Source: UBA7672 sp040398425 (GTDB lineage: Bacteria; Pseudomonadota; Alphaproteobacteria; Caulobacterales; Hyphomonadaceae). Taken from it: 64,000 bases of DNA. Under the pieces are notes generated by a model. That model saw only the letters and a program-made list of their open reading frames with translations, did not search any database and was not told the origin of the DNA. The DNA lies in assembly GCA_040398425.1 (NCBI GenBank), contig JBBATZ010000003.1, positions 1-64,000 of the forward strand, read 5' to 3'. Below, in pieces: positions 7,910 to 16,602 of this stretch (the stretch's first letter is position 1; each line of letters starts with the position of its first letter). A program made the translations under genes and the position numbers.

Positions 7910-7963
7910 TCTTTTGCTTGTCCCCTGGCGGAGACCGGTCGAGCCGGCCTGAAGCCTGTGGAA

Positions 7964-9175
7964 TTAGCGGAAGAACGACAGGACCAGCGACGGCGCCTGG
8001 TTGGCGATCGAGAGGGCCTGGGCGCCCAGCTGCTGCTTGATCTGCAGCGACTGGAGGCGGGCGCTTTCTTTCGCGAGGTCAGCGTCGACGAGGTTGCCGA
8101 TGCCTTGCTCGATGGTGTCGGACAGTTTCGACAGGAACTCGTTCTGGATATCCAGAGCGGCAGCCTGCGAACCCATCGTCGCCAGGGCGTTGTTGAGGTC
8201 AGTGATCGCCGTATCGATCGAGGCGGACGCCGTCGTGGCGGCAGCCGTCGAGGTCGAAATGTCCGTCGATGCGATCGAGGACAGGATCGCGCCCGAGAGC
8301 GAGAAGTCGGCGCCCGTCACCGAGAAGGTGTTCGAGCCGGCGCTGGAAACCGTCGCCGTGGCAACGCCCGCGCCGATATTCGTCGCGTCCGTACCATCCG
8401 AGGTAACAGCCAGGTCGTCGAAGGCCGGGTCGTTGATCAGGTAGGTGAACTGACCAGCGGCATCGTCATACGAGGCCGAGATCTTGCCGCCCGACTGCGA
8501 ATTCACGGCGGCGACGAAGCCGTCGATCGTCATGCCCGCGGTCAGTTCGACGGAGATCGAGGACGTGCCCGCGTTGACGGAGTCGGTCAGAGCGAAGGTG
8601 ATCAGGTCGCCGTCTGCGAGATCGCCGCCGGCCGAGCCCGCGTCGATGACGAGGGCCGAACCAGACAGTGGTGTCGTGAGCGCGGCTGACTGAACGCCGT
8701 CGGTCGTTGCGGCCGTGGAGCCGCCGAGATCGGAGATCAGGACGTTGAGAGAGGCAGAACCCTTGGCCAGGTTGGCGCCGTTGAACTGCGCGGCGTTGGC
8801 GATGGTGTCGATCTGCGCACGGAGGCTGGTGAAGTCGACCTGCAGGGCGGCGCGCTGGTCGGAGGTCAGGTCGTCAGCCTGAGCAGCGACAGCTTTGCTC
8901 TTGAGTCTCTGCAGGATATCGCCAACCGACTTGCCGGCCGCGAGAGCGACATCAACCGTCGAAGAAGCGCGATCGATGCCATCCTTGACGGCGGCGACCG
9001 ACGAAACGCGGGAGCGCTGACCTTCGGCGATGGCGTAGACGGCGCCGTTGTCACGCGCGCTCGACACTTTCAGACCCGTCGAAATCCGGTTCTGGATTTC
9101 GTTCAGTTCTTTGTTCGTGGAGTTGAGGGATTGGAGCGCGACGGACGCGCCATAGTTTGAGTTCACGCTAAGCAT
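7964..9175 (-). CDS. Flagellin with enlarged central domain (paralog B)
   Basis: A 403-residue flagellin, MLSVNSNYGASVALQSL at the N-terminus and APSLVLSFFR at the C-terminus. It is a tandem paralog of the 6441-7652 gene and the same length. The central insertion is retained, including the LADGDLITFALTDSVN stretch shared almost word for word. The open frame extends to 9211; 9175 is the family start and has GGAG at a suitable distance. It ends at a strong terminator (7884-7909). Its leader can form a stable hairpin (9204-9220), which is of interest because FlbT, encoded just upstream, acts on flagellin mRNA leaders in Caulobacter. Confidence 0.95.
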   Translation of the reverse strand: MLSVNSNYGASVALQSLNSTNKELNEIQNRISTGLKVSSARDNGAVYAIAEGQRSRVSSVAAVKDGIDRASSTVDVALAAGKSVGDILQRLKSKAVAAQADDLTSDQRAALQVDFTSLRAQIDTIANAAQFNGANLAKGSASLNVLISDLGGSTAATTDGVQSAALTTPLSGSALVIDAGSAGGDLADGDLITFALTDSVNAGTSSISVELTAGMTIDGFVAAVNSQSGGKISASYDDAAGQFTYLINDPAFDDLAVTSDGTDATNIGAGVATATVSSAGSNTFSVTGADFSLSGAILSSIASTDISTSTAAATTASASIDTAITDLNNALATMGSQAAALDIQNEFLSKLSDTIEQGIGNLVDADLAKESARLQSLQIKQQLGAQALSIANQAPSLVLSFFR

Positions 9176-9203
9176 GACACATGTCTCCGTTCTGAGCCGA
9201 AGA

Positions 9204-9220
9204 CCGATCATTTTGATCGG
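9204..9220 (-). promoter_or_regulatory. Leader hairpin upstream of flagellin paralog B
   Basis: CCGATCA (9204-9210) and TGATCGG (9214-9220) form a perfect seven-base stem with a TTT loop, 29 bases upstream of the start codon. A second small inverted repeat, GTGC/GCAC, lies at 9228-9239. The position suggests a 5' untranslated structure of the type FlbT targets in flagellin messages. I could not find a convincing promoter further upstream; TAG-N11-TTGCC near 9241-9255 is only a weak sigma-54 candidate. Confidence 0.4.
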
Positions 9221-9358
9221 CCGCCAGTGCGTTTTGCACCGGCAATTTCGTGACTATGACGGAGAGGTCTTAATTAGAGGTGTGACTGAGGAGACGAAAG
9301 TCCTTCAAAAACCCTAACCAAAACCGGCTGGTAAACGCCGGGTTAGCGGTTCGTGGAC

Positions 9359-9736
9359 TCAGGCTTGCGCGCTGGCCATGGCGGGCTGCGCAGGCGACAG
9401 GCCCTGCATGATGCTGCGGTTGATTTCGATGAGAATTTCCAGCGGAGCGCCCTGGCGCATGACGGCGCTGGAGTGGCGGTCGACGAAGATCGACAGCGAA
9501 ATGATCTGGGCGCGCAGGGCCTGCGGCAGCTGGTTGCCATCGGCCGCGCAGTCTGACGCCAGCAACGACCACAGCCGGCGATTCGTCGCCAGCGCCTCGG
9601 CGCGGCGGCCGACTTCATCGATCGGAAGGCTGGAAGCGTCGATCAGGGCCCGGGTCGCTTGCGCAAAGGCGCGATACTCGGTCTGACGCGGCGATTCAGT
9701 CTTCCTCACTGCGTTCTGGTAGGCCTGAATGGACAT
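9359..9736 (-). CDS. flaF: Flagellar biosynthesis regulator FlaF
   Basis: FlaF is needed for flagellin synthesis or secretion and works against FlbT in Caulobacter and relatives. The 125-residue product begins MSIQAYQNAVRKTESPRQTEYRAF-like (residues 1-20 are diagnostic) and keeps NRRLWSLLASDCA at about 62-74 and a C-terminal LIEINRSIMQGL helix. The frame extends to 9832 but 9736 is the family start. It overlaps the end of flbT by 41 bases in another frame, so the two are translated from one message and probably coupled. Confidence 0.92.
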   Translation of the reverse strand: MSIQAYQNAVRKTESPRQTEYRAFAQATRALIDASSLPIDEVGRRAEALATNRRLWSLLASDCAADGNQLPQALRAQIISLSIFVDRHSSAVMRQGAPLEILIEINRSIMQGLSPAQPAMASAQA

Positions 9737-10121
9737 TGCCGAGCAATCCCTGTTCGTAGGTAAGCAGTTTCCGGCACCGCGTGAGCGCCTTGTAGTAGTC
9801 AGCCGACGCGACCTCGCGCGAGAGCGATACACAATCCTTGAGCACGTCCGTTGACCGGATTGCGCCCATGAACTCGTTCAGCCGCAGGACGAACTCGTCG
9901 TAGAACTTGTTCGCGTCGGACGGGTCGAGGTACATCATCATGATGGGGAAATAGATGCGCCGGGCGGGCGTATTCGCCTCTTCCGGCTGGATGATGTCTT
10001 TCTCCCGAAGGATGGAAGCCTTGTTCTGAAGGAGCAGCACCGCGCGACGGTCGCCATTCTGGAGGACCGCCCCGTTGACCACGAAGCGTTCGCCCGGCTT
10101 GAGCGATAGTTTGAGCGGCAT
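9696..10121 (-). CDS. flbT: Flagellin mRNA regulator FlbT
   Basis: FlbT represses flagellin translation by binding the 5' leader of flagellin mRNA until the hook is complete. The 141-residue product is the expected length and has the N-terminal MPLKLSLKPGERFVVNGAVL, the ARRIYFPIMMMYLDP segment (about residues 53-68) and a C-terminal YYKALTRCRKLL helix. It starts after a strong GGGAGGAAT ribosome site. It leads a two-gene unit with flaF. Together with the three flagellin genes downstream it forms a compact late-flagellar module. Confidence 0.94.
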   Translation of the reverse strand: MPLKLSLKPGERFVVNGAVLQNGDRRAVLLLQNKASILREKDIIQPEEANTPARRIYFPIMMMYLDPSDANKFYDEFVLRLNEFMGAIRSTDVLKDCVSLSREVASADYYKALTRCRKLLTYEQGLLGNVHSGLPERSEED

Positions 10122-10261
10122 CTATTCCTCCCGGCCGGGCAAGAGCCCCGGAATCGTTCCGGAGTCTGGACGCGGCCGAACCGACGGTCTACCCGCCGTT
10201 CCTTAAGTTTTGCTTGTGGACCGCTAACCGGGTTCAGGGGCTGGCCGCCTTTGGGGGAGCC

Positions 10262-10709
10262 GTGAGCCCGTTCGAGTTCTTCTTCAGCTTCTGCGGCCTG
10301 CTCCCTGGCTTCTCGGTGGCGGAGCTGTCGGCGGCTTTGCGCGCGTCGTACACGAGCGGCGCAAGGTGCGGGTCGGGCCGCTGGCGATTATGCTGACTGT
10401 CTTCGTCGCCATGACATCGCGACGTTCTGGAATCAGGCCTGGCTGATTTATCGCTTTGCTCCGCTCAACTACGCGCTGCGCGTTCTGGGTCTGCGGGTGG
10501 CGGGCGTTTTCCACGTCGCAGCGGCGCTCGTTTTTCCGAAGGAATTCGAGGCCGGATCGACGCTCGACGATCACTTCTGGGAGCATCGCCGGATCGACCT
10601 CCTCTATCAGGAGTACAACGTCCGGCGGGCCGGAATGTCGCTCGTTGAAACCGGAGGCTGGGGGATGCTGCAGCCGCAGGAAGAGCCGGGCGGTCCGATG
10701 GCTCCCTAG
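10262..10709 (+). pseudogene. Frameshifted conserved membrane protein (remnant)
   Basis: Three reading frames join into one plausible protein of about 149 residues. It starts at GTG 10262 (SPFEFFFSFCGLLPGFSVAE), continues after a missing base near 10324 as AVGGFARVVHERRKVRVGPL, and after a second missing base near 10413 as DIATFWNQAWLIYRFAPLNY, ending PGGPMAP at 10709. Restoring one G at each site gives exactly 150 codons. Both lesions look like GG reduced to G. The hydrophobic segments suggest an inner-membrane protein; its function is unknown. Either this is a recent pseudogene or the assembly has two base errors. Confidence 0.6.
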
Positions 10710-10787
10710 CGGCAGGCAAAATAGCCACCTTCCCTTTGGCCTTGGAAACGGCCTAACCTTGCGAGGTGGAAGTTCCGGGGTTTGCTG

Positions 10788-11648
10788 ATGACCGAGAAGA
10801 AGAAACGTTTCGAGGGTTCCGACAATTATGTCGCGACCGACGACCTGCGGGTGGCGGTGAACGCCGCCATCGCGCTGGAGCGGCCGCTGCTGGTCAAGGG
10901 CGAGCCCGGCACCGGCAAGACCATGCTGGCGATGGAAGTCGCCCGCGCGCTCGGCATGCCGATCATCGAATGGCACATCAAGTCGACCACCAAGGCGCAC
11001 CAGGGTCTCTATGAATATGACGCGGTCGCCCGCCTGCGCGACGGCCAGCTCGGCGAGGAGCGCGCGCGCGACATCAGGAACTACATCAAGAAGGGCAAGC
11101 TGTGGGAGGCGTTCACGGCGCCAGTGCGCCCTGTGCTGCTGATCGACGAAATCGACAAGGCGGACATCGAATTCCCGAACGATCTTCTTCAGGAACTCGA
11201 TCGGATGGAGTTCTACGTCTACGAGACGGACGAGACGATCAAGGCGAAGGTGCGCCCGGTCGTCATCATCACCTCCAACAACGAGAAGGAATTACCCGAC
11301 GCCTTCCTGCGCCGCTGTTTCTTCCACTACATCAAATTCCCCGACGATGTGACGATGAACGCGATCATCGACGTGCACTTCCCCGGCATCAAGAAACGTC
11401 TGGTGAGCGAGGCGCTCGCGACGTTCTACAAGATGCGCGACGTGCCGGGCCTGAAGAAGAAACCGTCGACCAGCGAACTGCTCGACTGGCTGAAACTGCT
11501 GATGTCGGAAGACATCGACGTCGAGACCCTGCGCGAGAAGAACCCCAACAAGCTCGTGCCGCCGCTGCACGGCGCACTGCTGAAGAACGAGCAGGACATC
11601 CAGCTGTTTGAACGCCTCGCCTTCCTGGCTCGCCGCGAGAACAGCTGA
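10788..11648 (+). CDS. MoxR-family AAA+ ATPase
   Basis: MoxR ATPases act as chaperones that mature metal-containing or multi-subunit enzymes, usually with a von Willebrand A-domain partner. The 286-residue product has Walker A GEPGTGKT (residues 38-45), Walker B LLIDEIDKAD (about 117-126), sensor 1 TSNNEKELPD and an arginine-finger region FLRRCFFHYI. It begins at ATG 10788 (the frame opens two codons earlier). Contrary to the common arrangement no CoxE/VWA gene follows; the next gene is a small membrane protein 28 bases downstream that may share its message. Confidence 0.93.
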   Translation: MTEKKKRFEGSDNYVATDDLRVAVNAAIALERPLLVKGEPGTGKTMLAMEVARALGMPIIEWHIKSTTKAHQGLYEYDAVARLRDGQLGEERARDIRNYIKKGKLWEAFTAPVRPVLLIDEIDKADIEFPNDLLQELDRMEFYVYETDETIKAKVRPVVIITSNNEKELPDAFLRRCFFHYIKFPDDVTMNAIIDVHFPGIKKRLVSEALATFYKMRDVPGLKKKPSTSELLDWLKLLMSEDIDVETLREKNPNKLVPPLHGALLKNEQDIQLFERLAFLARRENS

Positions 11649-11676
11649 GCCCGGCGACGGCGCGAGAGGACACGCG

Positions 11677-12306
11677 ATGAGCCTGATGAATGTGGTGCGC
11701 ATCGCCAAAGTGCTGGCGCTGCTGGCGTTCGCGCTGCCGTGGGCGGCGGTGTCGTGCAACAATGTCGACGTGGCGACGGCCTCGGACATCGAGCTCATCC
11801 AGGGCACGATGAGCAAGAATCCGGACGCCGGCAGGCAGTTCAGCCGGCAGATGGGATCGGCGCTCGGCGCGGACCTGAACGCAGGCGACCTCGGTGACGG
11901 TGGCGTCGGTCTGGATGGCCAGGCGGTCGATCTCGGGATCAATTTCTTCGGCATCGCAGCGGTGGCTGTGATCGCCCTCGGCCTTGCGCTGAGCTTCGCG
12001 GGCAAGGGGCGTACGGCGGCGCGCAACGTGATGATCACCAGCCTGCTCGGCCTCGCGCTATGCTTCGGGACGGTGTGGTGGTGGAAGGAACAGGTGAAGG
12101 GCCAGTCCGCGCGCGAGGATGGCGCCGACGTGCGGAGCGAGGACATGGGCTCGATGGGAGCCCAGATGATGGACGAGATGCTGCAGGAACGCTTCGGCTA
12201 CTGGATCGCGCTCTCGGCTTTGGCGGCAGCGGCAGGCGCAGGCGCGATCGGGGTGGTGGGTGGAGCGGGCGCTGTCCGACCTGATCCGACCCCGCCGGCG
12301 GCCTAG
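11677..12306 (+). CDS. Small multi-span membrane protein, unknown function
   Basis: I do not recognise this 209-residue protein. It has hydrophobic segments at about residues 7-25, 88-108, 113-132 and 173-196, with a roughly 60-residue loop after the first rich in D, G and S and containing the sequence SCNNVDVATASDIELIQGTM. A second loop holds EDMGSMGAQMMDEML. The frame begins earlier (11608, inside the moxR gene), but ATG 11677 follows a GAGAGGA ribosome site. It is 28 bases after moxR, so joint transcription is likely. Confidence 0.75.
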   Translation: MSLMNVVRIAKVLALLAFALPWAAVSCNNVDVATASDIELIQGTMSKNPDAGRQFSRQMGSALGADLNAGDLGDGGVGLDGQAVDLGINFFGIAAVAVIALGLALSFAGKGRTAARNVMITSLLGLALCFGTVWWWKEQVKGQSAREDGADVRSEDMGSMGAQMMDEMLQERFGYWIALSALAAAAGAGAIGVVGGAGAVRPDPTPPAA

Positions 12307-12507
12307 ATCACACGGCCGGGCTTGACGCCCCCCCAGGTGCCCTGACGGCTTGTTGCGACAGCCCGATCACCCCACCTGTGGAAAAACGCGGCAAACTGGT
12401 CGTGGAAACCTCGCATTTTGCCCTCCCCAAAAGGGCCCAACAGGGCTAAACCCTGCCCCCTGTAACCAGCTCGCGTGGCGGGCGACTAACGACGACCTGG
12501 AGACCTC

Positions 12508-13722
12508 ATGGACATCAAGGTGCCCGCGATGGGCGAGAGCGTGACCGAGGGTACGCTCGCCAACTGGCTGGTTAAACCGGGCCAGGTCGTGAAGCAGGAC
12601 GACCCGATCGCCGAAATCGAGACCGACAAGGTCGCCGTTGAAGTGCCCGCCCCGGCCGCCGGCGTCATTACCGAACAGCTGATCAAGGAAGGCGAGACTG
12701 TCCAGATCGGGACGATCATCGCGCGCCTGACCGAGGGAGGGACCGCCGCTGCGGCCCCTGCTCCAGCCGCCGCCACCAAGCCGGCCGCCTCTGCCAAGCC
12801 CGCCGCTCCGGCTGCTCCAGTCGCCAAGTCGACCGAGAAGGTCGCCCCGTCGGTGGGCCGCATTGCCGCCGAAGCCGGTATTGATGCCGCCGCCATCCCG
12901 GGCTCTGGCAAGGGCGGACGCGCCACCAAGGGCGATGCGCTTGCCTACGTCGCCTCGACACCAGCTCCGGCTGCCGCCCGCGCGCCTGTCGCCGAAGTCC
13001 CGCATACGCCGCGTGAAACCGGACCGCGCGAAGAGCGCGTGAAGATGACCCGCCTGCGCCAGACCATCGCGCGCCGCCTGAAGGAAGCGCAGAACACCGC
13101 CGCCATGCTGACGACGTTCAACGACGTCGACATGTCGGAAGTGATGGAGCTTCGCAAGCGCCACAAGGAAGCGTTCGAGAAGAAGCACGGTGTGAAGCTG
13201 GGTTTCATGGGTTTCTTCGTTCGCGCTGTTGTGGCCGCGCTGAAGGACATCCCGTCGGTGAACGCCGAGATCGACGGCACGGACATCATTTACAAGAACT
13301 TTTACAACATGTCGGTCGCGGTCGGTACGGACAAGGGCCTGGTTGTTCCGGTCGTGCGTGACGCCGACATGTTGTCGCTCGCCGGCATCGAAGCCGAGAT
13401 CGGTCGCCTCGGCGCCCTTGCCCGCGATGGCAAGCTCGCCATGGAAGACATGCAGGGCGGCACATTCACGATCACCAATGGCGGCGTCTATGGCTCGCTG
13501 ATGTCGACGCCGATCCTCAACCCGCCCCAGTCGGGCGTGCTCGGCATGCACCGCATCGAGGAGCGTCCGGTTGTTGTCGACGGCAAGATCGTCGCGCGCC
13601 CTATGATGTATCTCGCGCTGAGCTATGACCACCGCATCGTCGACGGCAAGGAAGCGGTGACGTTCCTCGTCCGCGTGAAGGAAGCGCTGGAAGATCCCGA
13701 GCGCCTGCTGCTCGATTTGTAA
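12508..13722 (+). CDS. sucB: Dihydrolipoyllysine-residue succinyltransferase, E2 of 2-oxoglutarate dehydrogenase
   Basis: E2 transfers the succinyl group from lipoate to CoA in the TCA cycle. The 404-residue protein has a lipoyl domain (1-76) with the lipoylated lysine K41 in EIETDKVAVE, an Ala/Pro linker, an E1/E3-binding domain at about 113-148 (VGRIAAEAGIDAAAIPGSG), a second linker and a catalytic domain from about 170. The catalytic histidine is H375 in SYDHRIVDG, with D379. It is separated from sucA, which lies on the opposite strand, and from lpd by two small membrane-protein genes. A 200-base gap upstream should hold its promoter. Confidence 0.96.
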   Translation: MDIKVPAMGESVTEGTLANWLVKPGQVVKQDDPIAEIETDKVAVEVPAPAAGVITEQLIKEGETVQIGTIIARLTEGGTAAAAPAPAAATKPAASAKPAAPAAPVAKSTEKVAPSVGRIAAEAGIDAAAIPGSGKGGRATKGDALAYVASTPAPAAARAPVAEVPHTPRETGPREERVKMTRLRQTIARRLKEAQNTAAMLTTFNDVDMSEVMELRKRHKEAFEKKHGVKLGFMGFFVRAVVAALKDIPSVNAEIDGTDIIYKNFYNMSVAVGTDKGLVVPVVRDADMLSLAGIEAEIGRLGALARDGKLAMEDMQGGTFTITNGGVYGSLMSTPILNPPQSGVLGMHRIEERPVVVDGKIVARPMMYLALSYDHRIVDGKEAVTFLVRVKEALEDPERLLLDL

Positions 13723-13826
13723 GGCAACATCGCCGGTGCGTTGAGCTGGGCGAGATGCACCACGTTCAAGGTTGATGGCGCGATGGCGCACTTCGCAGCG
13801 TTCAATGCACCCCGCGTGTTCGCAGC

Positions 13827-14405
13827 ATGACGCCCGAAGACGTCTCCGACGTGCTTCTCGGTTGGGTCATCCGTCTCGCCGGCCTGTTCTGGCTGATGGG
13901 CAGCTTCATGCTGTACCGGCAGATCCGGAGCGAGATGGCGCTGGACCGCATGACGGAGCAGATCAGCGCTGCTGCGGCCGCGATGGAGGCGGAGATCGCA
14001 TCGGTCGACGCTGCGGGTGCAAATTGCGTCGACGATGACGGCTATGGCGACATCGATGCGCCGGTGAAGCGCCGCAGGCAGAGCGATGCCGAGCAGGCTG
14101 CCGAGGCCTGGATGGATCGCGACGACGCCGCCCGGCGCGGCTGGATCGCGGGGCAAGCCGTCGTGCTGGCGGCAACGGCAATCACGATGATCCTGCTTCA
14201 CCCATTGGCGGCATGGCTGGCGGCCCTGCTGGTGATCGGACAGGGCGTCTATTTCTTCTGGCGCGAATGGACAGCGCGGCGCGCGCCGACCGTCGAAGCG
14301 GCGGCCCACGCCCGACCGAGTGCCGCGACCGTCAATGCCGGCTGGGTGTCGCTTGCGGTGGCAATGCTGGTATGGACAGCGGCTTTCCGAAACCTGTTGA
14401 ATTAG
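13827..14405 (+). CDS. Membrane protein of unknown function between sucB and lpd
   Basis: A 192-residue protein with a first hydrophobic segment at about residues 9-32 (WVIRLAGLFWLMGSFMLY), a soluble acidic/alanine-rich stretch with AAAAMEAEIASVDAAG, two adjacent spans near 107-147 and a last span near 170-188. I do not recognise the family. It sits 104 bases after sucB on the same strand. High third-position G+C and clean open frame support it as a real gene. No link to 2-oxoglutarate metabolism can be read from the sequence. Confidence 0.7.
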   Translation: MTPEDVSDVLLGWVIRLAGLFWLMGSFMLYRQIRSEMALDRMTEQISAAAAAMEAEIASVDAAGANCVDDDGYGDIDAPVKRRRQSDAEQAAEAWMDRDDAARRGWIAGQAVVLAATAITMILLHPLAAWLAALLVIGQGVYFFWREWTARRAPTVEAAAHARPSAATVNAGWVSLAVAMLVWTAAFRNLLN

Positions 14406-14498
14406 ATCGATTGGCGAGGGCCGCCCTTAGGCATCATCCGCTATCATGGCCGCTTGTTCTGGAAGGGAGCGGCCGGCGACAACCGAGCCGATGTCTGG

Positions 14499-14930
14499 AT
14501 GCGGCGCCTGTTTGCGCTTCTGCTGATCGCCACGTCGGGCTGGTTGCTGCACCAGACCGTGGGACACAATTTTGCCGGCGCAGGCCATTCGTTCTGGCGG
14601 GAACTCGCCAGCCAGGCGGAGAAACCCGCCTTCCTCGTACCCGCGGTCGGCGGCGCGCTGGGCCTGCTGGGCGGGCTGACCATTTTCTTCGGTGGACCGG
14701 GCGGGGCATCCCTGGCGCTGATCGGCGGCGTTGCGGTGGCGGCCTTCGCGCTGACGCTCAACGAGACCTTCAAGCTCGACACGTTCTGGGACAATGAGCT
14801 TACCGTGGGCGTCATCATGCTGATGCTTGCGGCGATGACCGCGTCGATCAATCGGGAGCAGAGTTCGCGCAAGTCTTCGTGGGACGCGGACGACAATCGG
14901 GCACAAGTGTCCGGGCGACGCATTTACTGA
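14499..14930 (+). CDS. Small membrane protein of unknown function
   Basis: A 143-residue protein with an N-terminal span (RRLFALLLIATSGWLLHQTV, about residues 2-21), two central spans near 45-90 that include GGALGLLGGLTIFFGG, and a C-terminal span near 105-122. The C-terminal 20 residues are charged. The frame is open from TTG 14454; ATG 14499 is preferred because it opens directly into the first span, but the start is uncertain. The family is not recognised. It lies upstream of the lpd promoter. Confidence 0.6.
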   Translation: MRRLFALLLIATSGWLLHQTVGHNFAGAGHSFWRELASQAEKPAFLVPAVGGALGLLGGLTIFFGGPGGASLALIGGVAVAAFALTLNETFKLDTFWDNELTVGVIMLMLAAMTASINREQSSRKSSWDADDNRAQVSGRRIY

Positions 14931-15033
14931 CGCGCCAGGCGACAGCTGCGCTCAAGGCGGCATCCAGTTCCGCCCAGGAATGCTGTCTGTCGGCCTCCCC
15001 GTATTCCCCTTGCTGCGCCCCCAATTCCCTTTG

Positions 15034-15061
15034 TTGACCGGGGGGCCGAGGCGCGTATAGC
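15034..15061 (+). promoter_or_regulatory. Sigma-70-type promoter of lpd
   Basis: TTGACC (15034-15039) and TATAGC (15056-15061) are separated by 16 bases, a good match to a housekeeping promoter. The expected start point near 15068 gives a short leader of about 30 bases before the lpd start at 15097. This suggests that lpd is transcribed independently of sucB. Confidence 0.55.
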
Positions 15062-15096
15062 TCGCGCCAAAAGCGAAGCCACGCGAGACAGAACCC

Positions 15097-16497
15097 ATGA
15101 GCGAGACCTTTGACGTCGTGATCATCGGCGGCGGCCCCGGCGGCTACAACTGCGCGACGCGCTGCGGACAGCTGGGCCTGAAAGTTGCGCTGGTGGAAAA
15201 GCGGGACACGTTGGGCGGCACCTGCCTGAATGTCGGCTGCATCCCCTCCAAGGCGATGCTGCACGCCTCCGAACTCTACGATACCGCATCCAAGGATTTC
15301 GCAGGCCTTGGCATCGAGGTCACCGGCCTCAAGCTCAATCTCGAAAACATGCTGAAGCAGAAAGCCGACGCAGTGAACGGGCTCACCGCCGGCGTCGCCT
15401 TCATCATGAAGAAGAACAAGGTGACAGTGTTCAACGGCGCTGGTCGTATCGACGGACCGGGCCGCGTTGTGGTGTCCGGCGCCGGCGGCGAGCAGGTGCT
15501 TGAGACCAGGAACATCGTGATCGCAACAGGGTCCGAGCCGACGCCGCTGGCGGGCGTGGACATCGACGAGGAGCGCGTCGTCTCATCGACCGGCGCGCTG
15601 TCCCTGAAGGCCGTGCCCAAGCGCATGATCGTGATCGGCGCGGGCATTATCGGTCTGGAGCTTGGATCGGTGTGGCGGCGTCTCGGCGCCGAGGTGACCG
15701 TGGTTGAATATCTCGACCGAATCCTGCCCGGCGCGGATGGCGAGATCGCGAAGCAGGCGCAGCGCGTCTTCACCAAGCAGGGCATCGCCTTCAAGCTCGG
15801 CATGAAGGTGACAGGCGTCGAGAAGCTGAAGTCGAAGCTGAAGCTGTCGATGCAACCGGCCGCCGGCGGCGAGACCGAACTGCTGGACGCCGACGTCGTG
15901 CTGCTCGCGATCGGACGCCGGCCGTTCACGGCAGGTCTCGGGCTCGAGACGGTTGGCATCACGCCGGACCGTCGCGGCCAGATCACCAATGATCACTACA
16001 AGACGTCCGCGCCCGGCGTGTGGGTGGTGGGCGATGTGACCACCGGACCGATGCTGGCGCACAAGGCGGAAGACGAAGCGATGGCGTGCGCCGAGCTGAT
16101 CGCGGGCAAGGCGGGGCACGTGAACTACGGCGTCATTCCCGGCGTCGTTTACACCAAGCCGGAGATCGCCTGGGTCGGCAAGACCGAGGAAGAACTCAAG
16201 GCGGAGGGCCGCGCCTACAAGGCCGGTAAGTTCCCGTTCATGGCCAACTCTCGCGCCAAGACGAACCACGAGACCGACGGCTTCGTGAAGATCCTGGCGG
16301 ACGCGACCACGGACGAAGTGCTGGGCGCACATCTGATGGGCGTGGCCGTCGGCGAGATGATCGGCGAGGTCTGCGTGGCGATGGAGTTCGGCGCATCATC
16401 GGAAGACATCGCCCGCACCTGCCACGCCCACCCCACCCTGAGCGAGGCGGTGCGTCAGGCCGCCATGGCTGTCGAGGGCTGGCAAACGCAGATGTAG
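15097..16497 (+). CDS. lpdA: Dihydrolipoyl dehydrogenase (E3)
   Basis: E3 reoxidises dihydrolipoate with NAD+ for 2-oxo acid dehydrogenase complexes. The 466-residue flavoprotein has an FAD-binding GGGPGGYNCA (residues 11-20), the redox disulfide C43/C48 in GGTCLNVGCIPSK, an NAD-binding GAGIIGLELGSVW (about 181-193), a second FAD motif VGDVTTGPMLAHKAEDE and the catalytic pair H445/E450 in HAHPTLSEAV. Length and order are standard. It follows its own likely promoter and ends 105 bases before a TTG-started hydrolase gene. Its genomic closeness to sucA/sucB points to service in 2-oxoglutarate dehydrogenase. Confidence 0.96.
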   Translation: MSETFDVVIIGGGPGGYNCATRCGQLGLKVALVEKRDTLGGTCLNVGCIPSKAMLHASELYDTASKDFAGLGIEVTGLKLNLENMLKQKADAVNGLTAGVAFIMKKNKVTVFNGAGRIDGPGRVVVSGAGGEQVLETRNIVIATGSEPTPLAGVDIDEERVVSSTGALSLKAVPKRMIVIGAGIIGLELGSVWRRLGAEVTVVEYLDRILPGADGEIAKQAQRVFTKQGIAFKLGMKVTGVEKLKSKLKLSMQPAAGGETELLDADVVLLAIGRRPFTAGLGLETVGITPDRRGQITNDHYKTSAPGVWVVGDVTTGPMLAHKAEDEAMACAELIAGKAGHVNYGVIPGVVYTKPEIAWVGKTEEELKAEGRAYKAGKFPFMANSRAKTNHETDGFVKILADATTDEVLGAHLMGVAVGEMIGEVCVAMEFGASSEDIARTCHAHPTLSEAVRQAAMAVEGWQTQM

Positions 16498-16602
16498 GCG
16501 ACGGGAAGGCCCGCTCCTTTACCCGGGCTGCGCGAGCAGCATGGCCACACGCCGCCGCCTGTGCTTTGAACGCGCGGGGCTGCAATGTGTGGAGGGAACG
16601 TA

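Noticed and set aside
10284..11000. 238-codon minus-strand open frame across the 10.26 kb pseudogene and moxR start
   Set aside because: The sequence is Arg/Pro/Gly-rich and overlaps the MoxR N-terminus; plus-strand frames explain the region better.
12367..13791. 474-codon minus-strand open frame antisense to sucB
   Set aside because: sucB on the plus strand has complete domains and motifs; the antisense frame is His/Arg/Asp-rich and low in family-like sequence.
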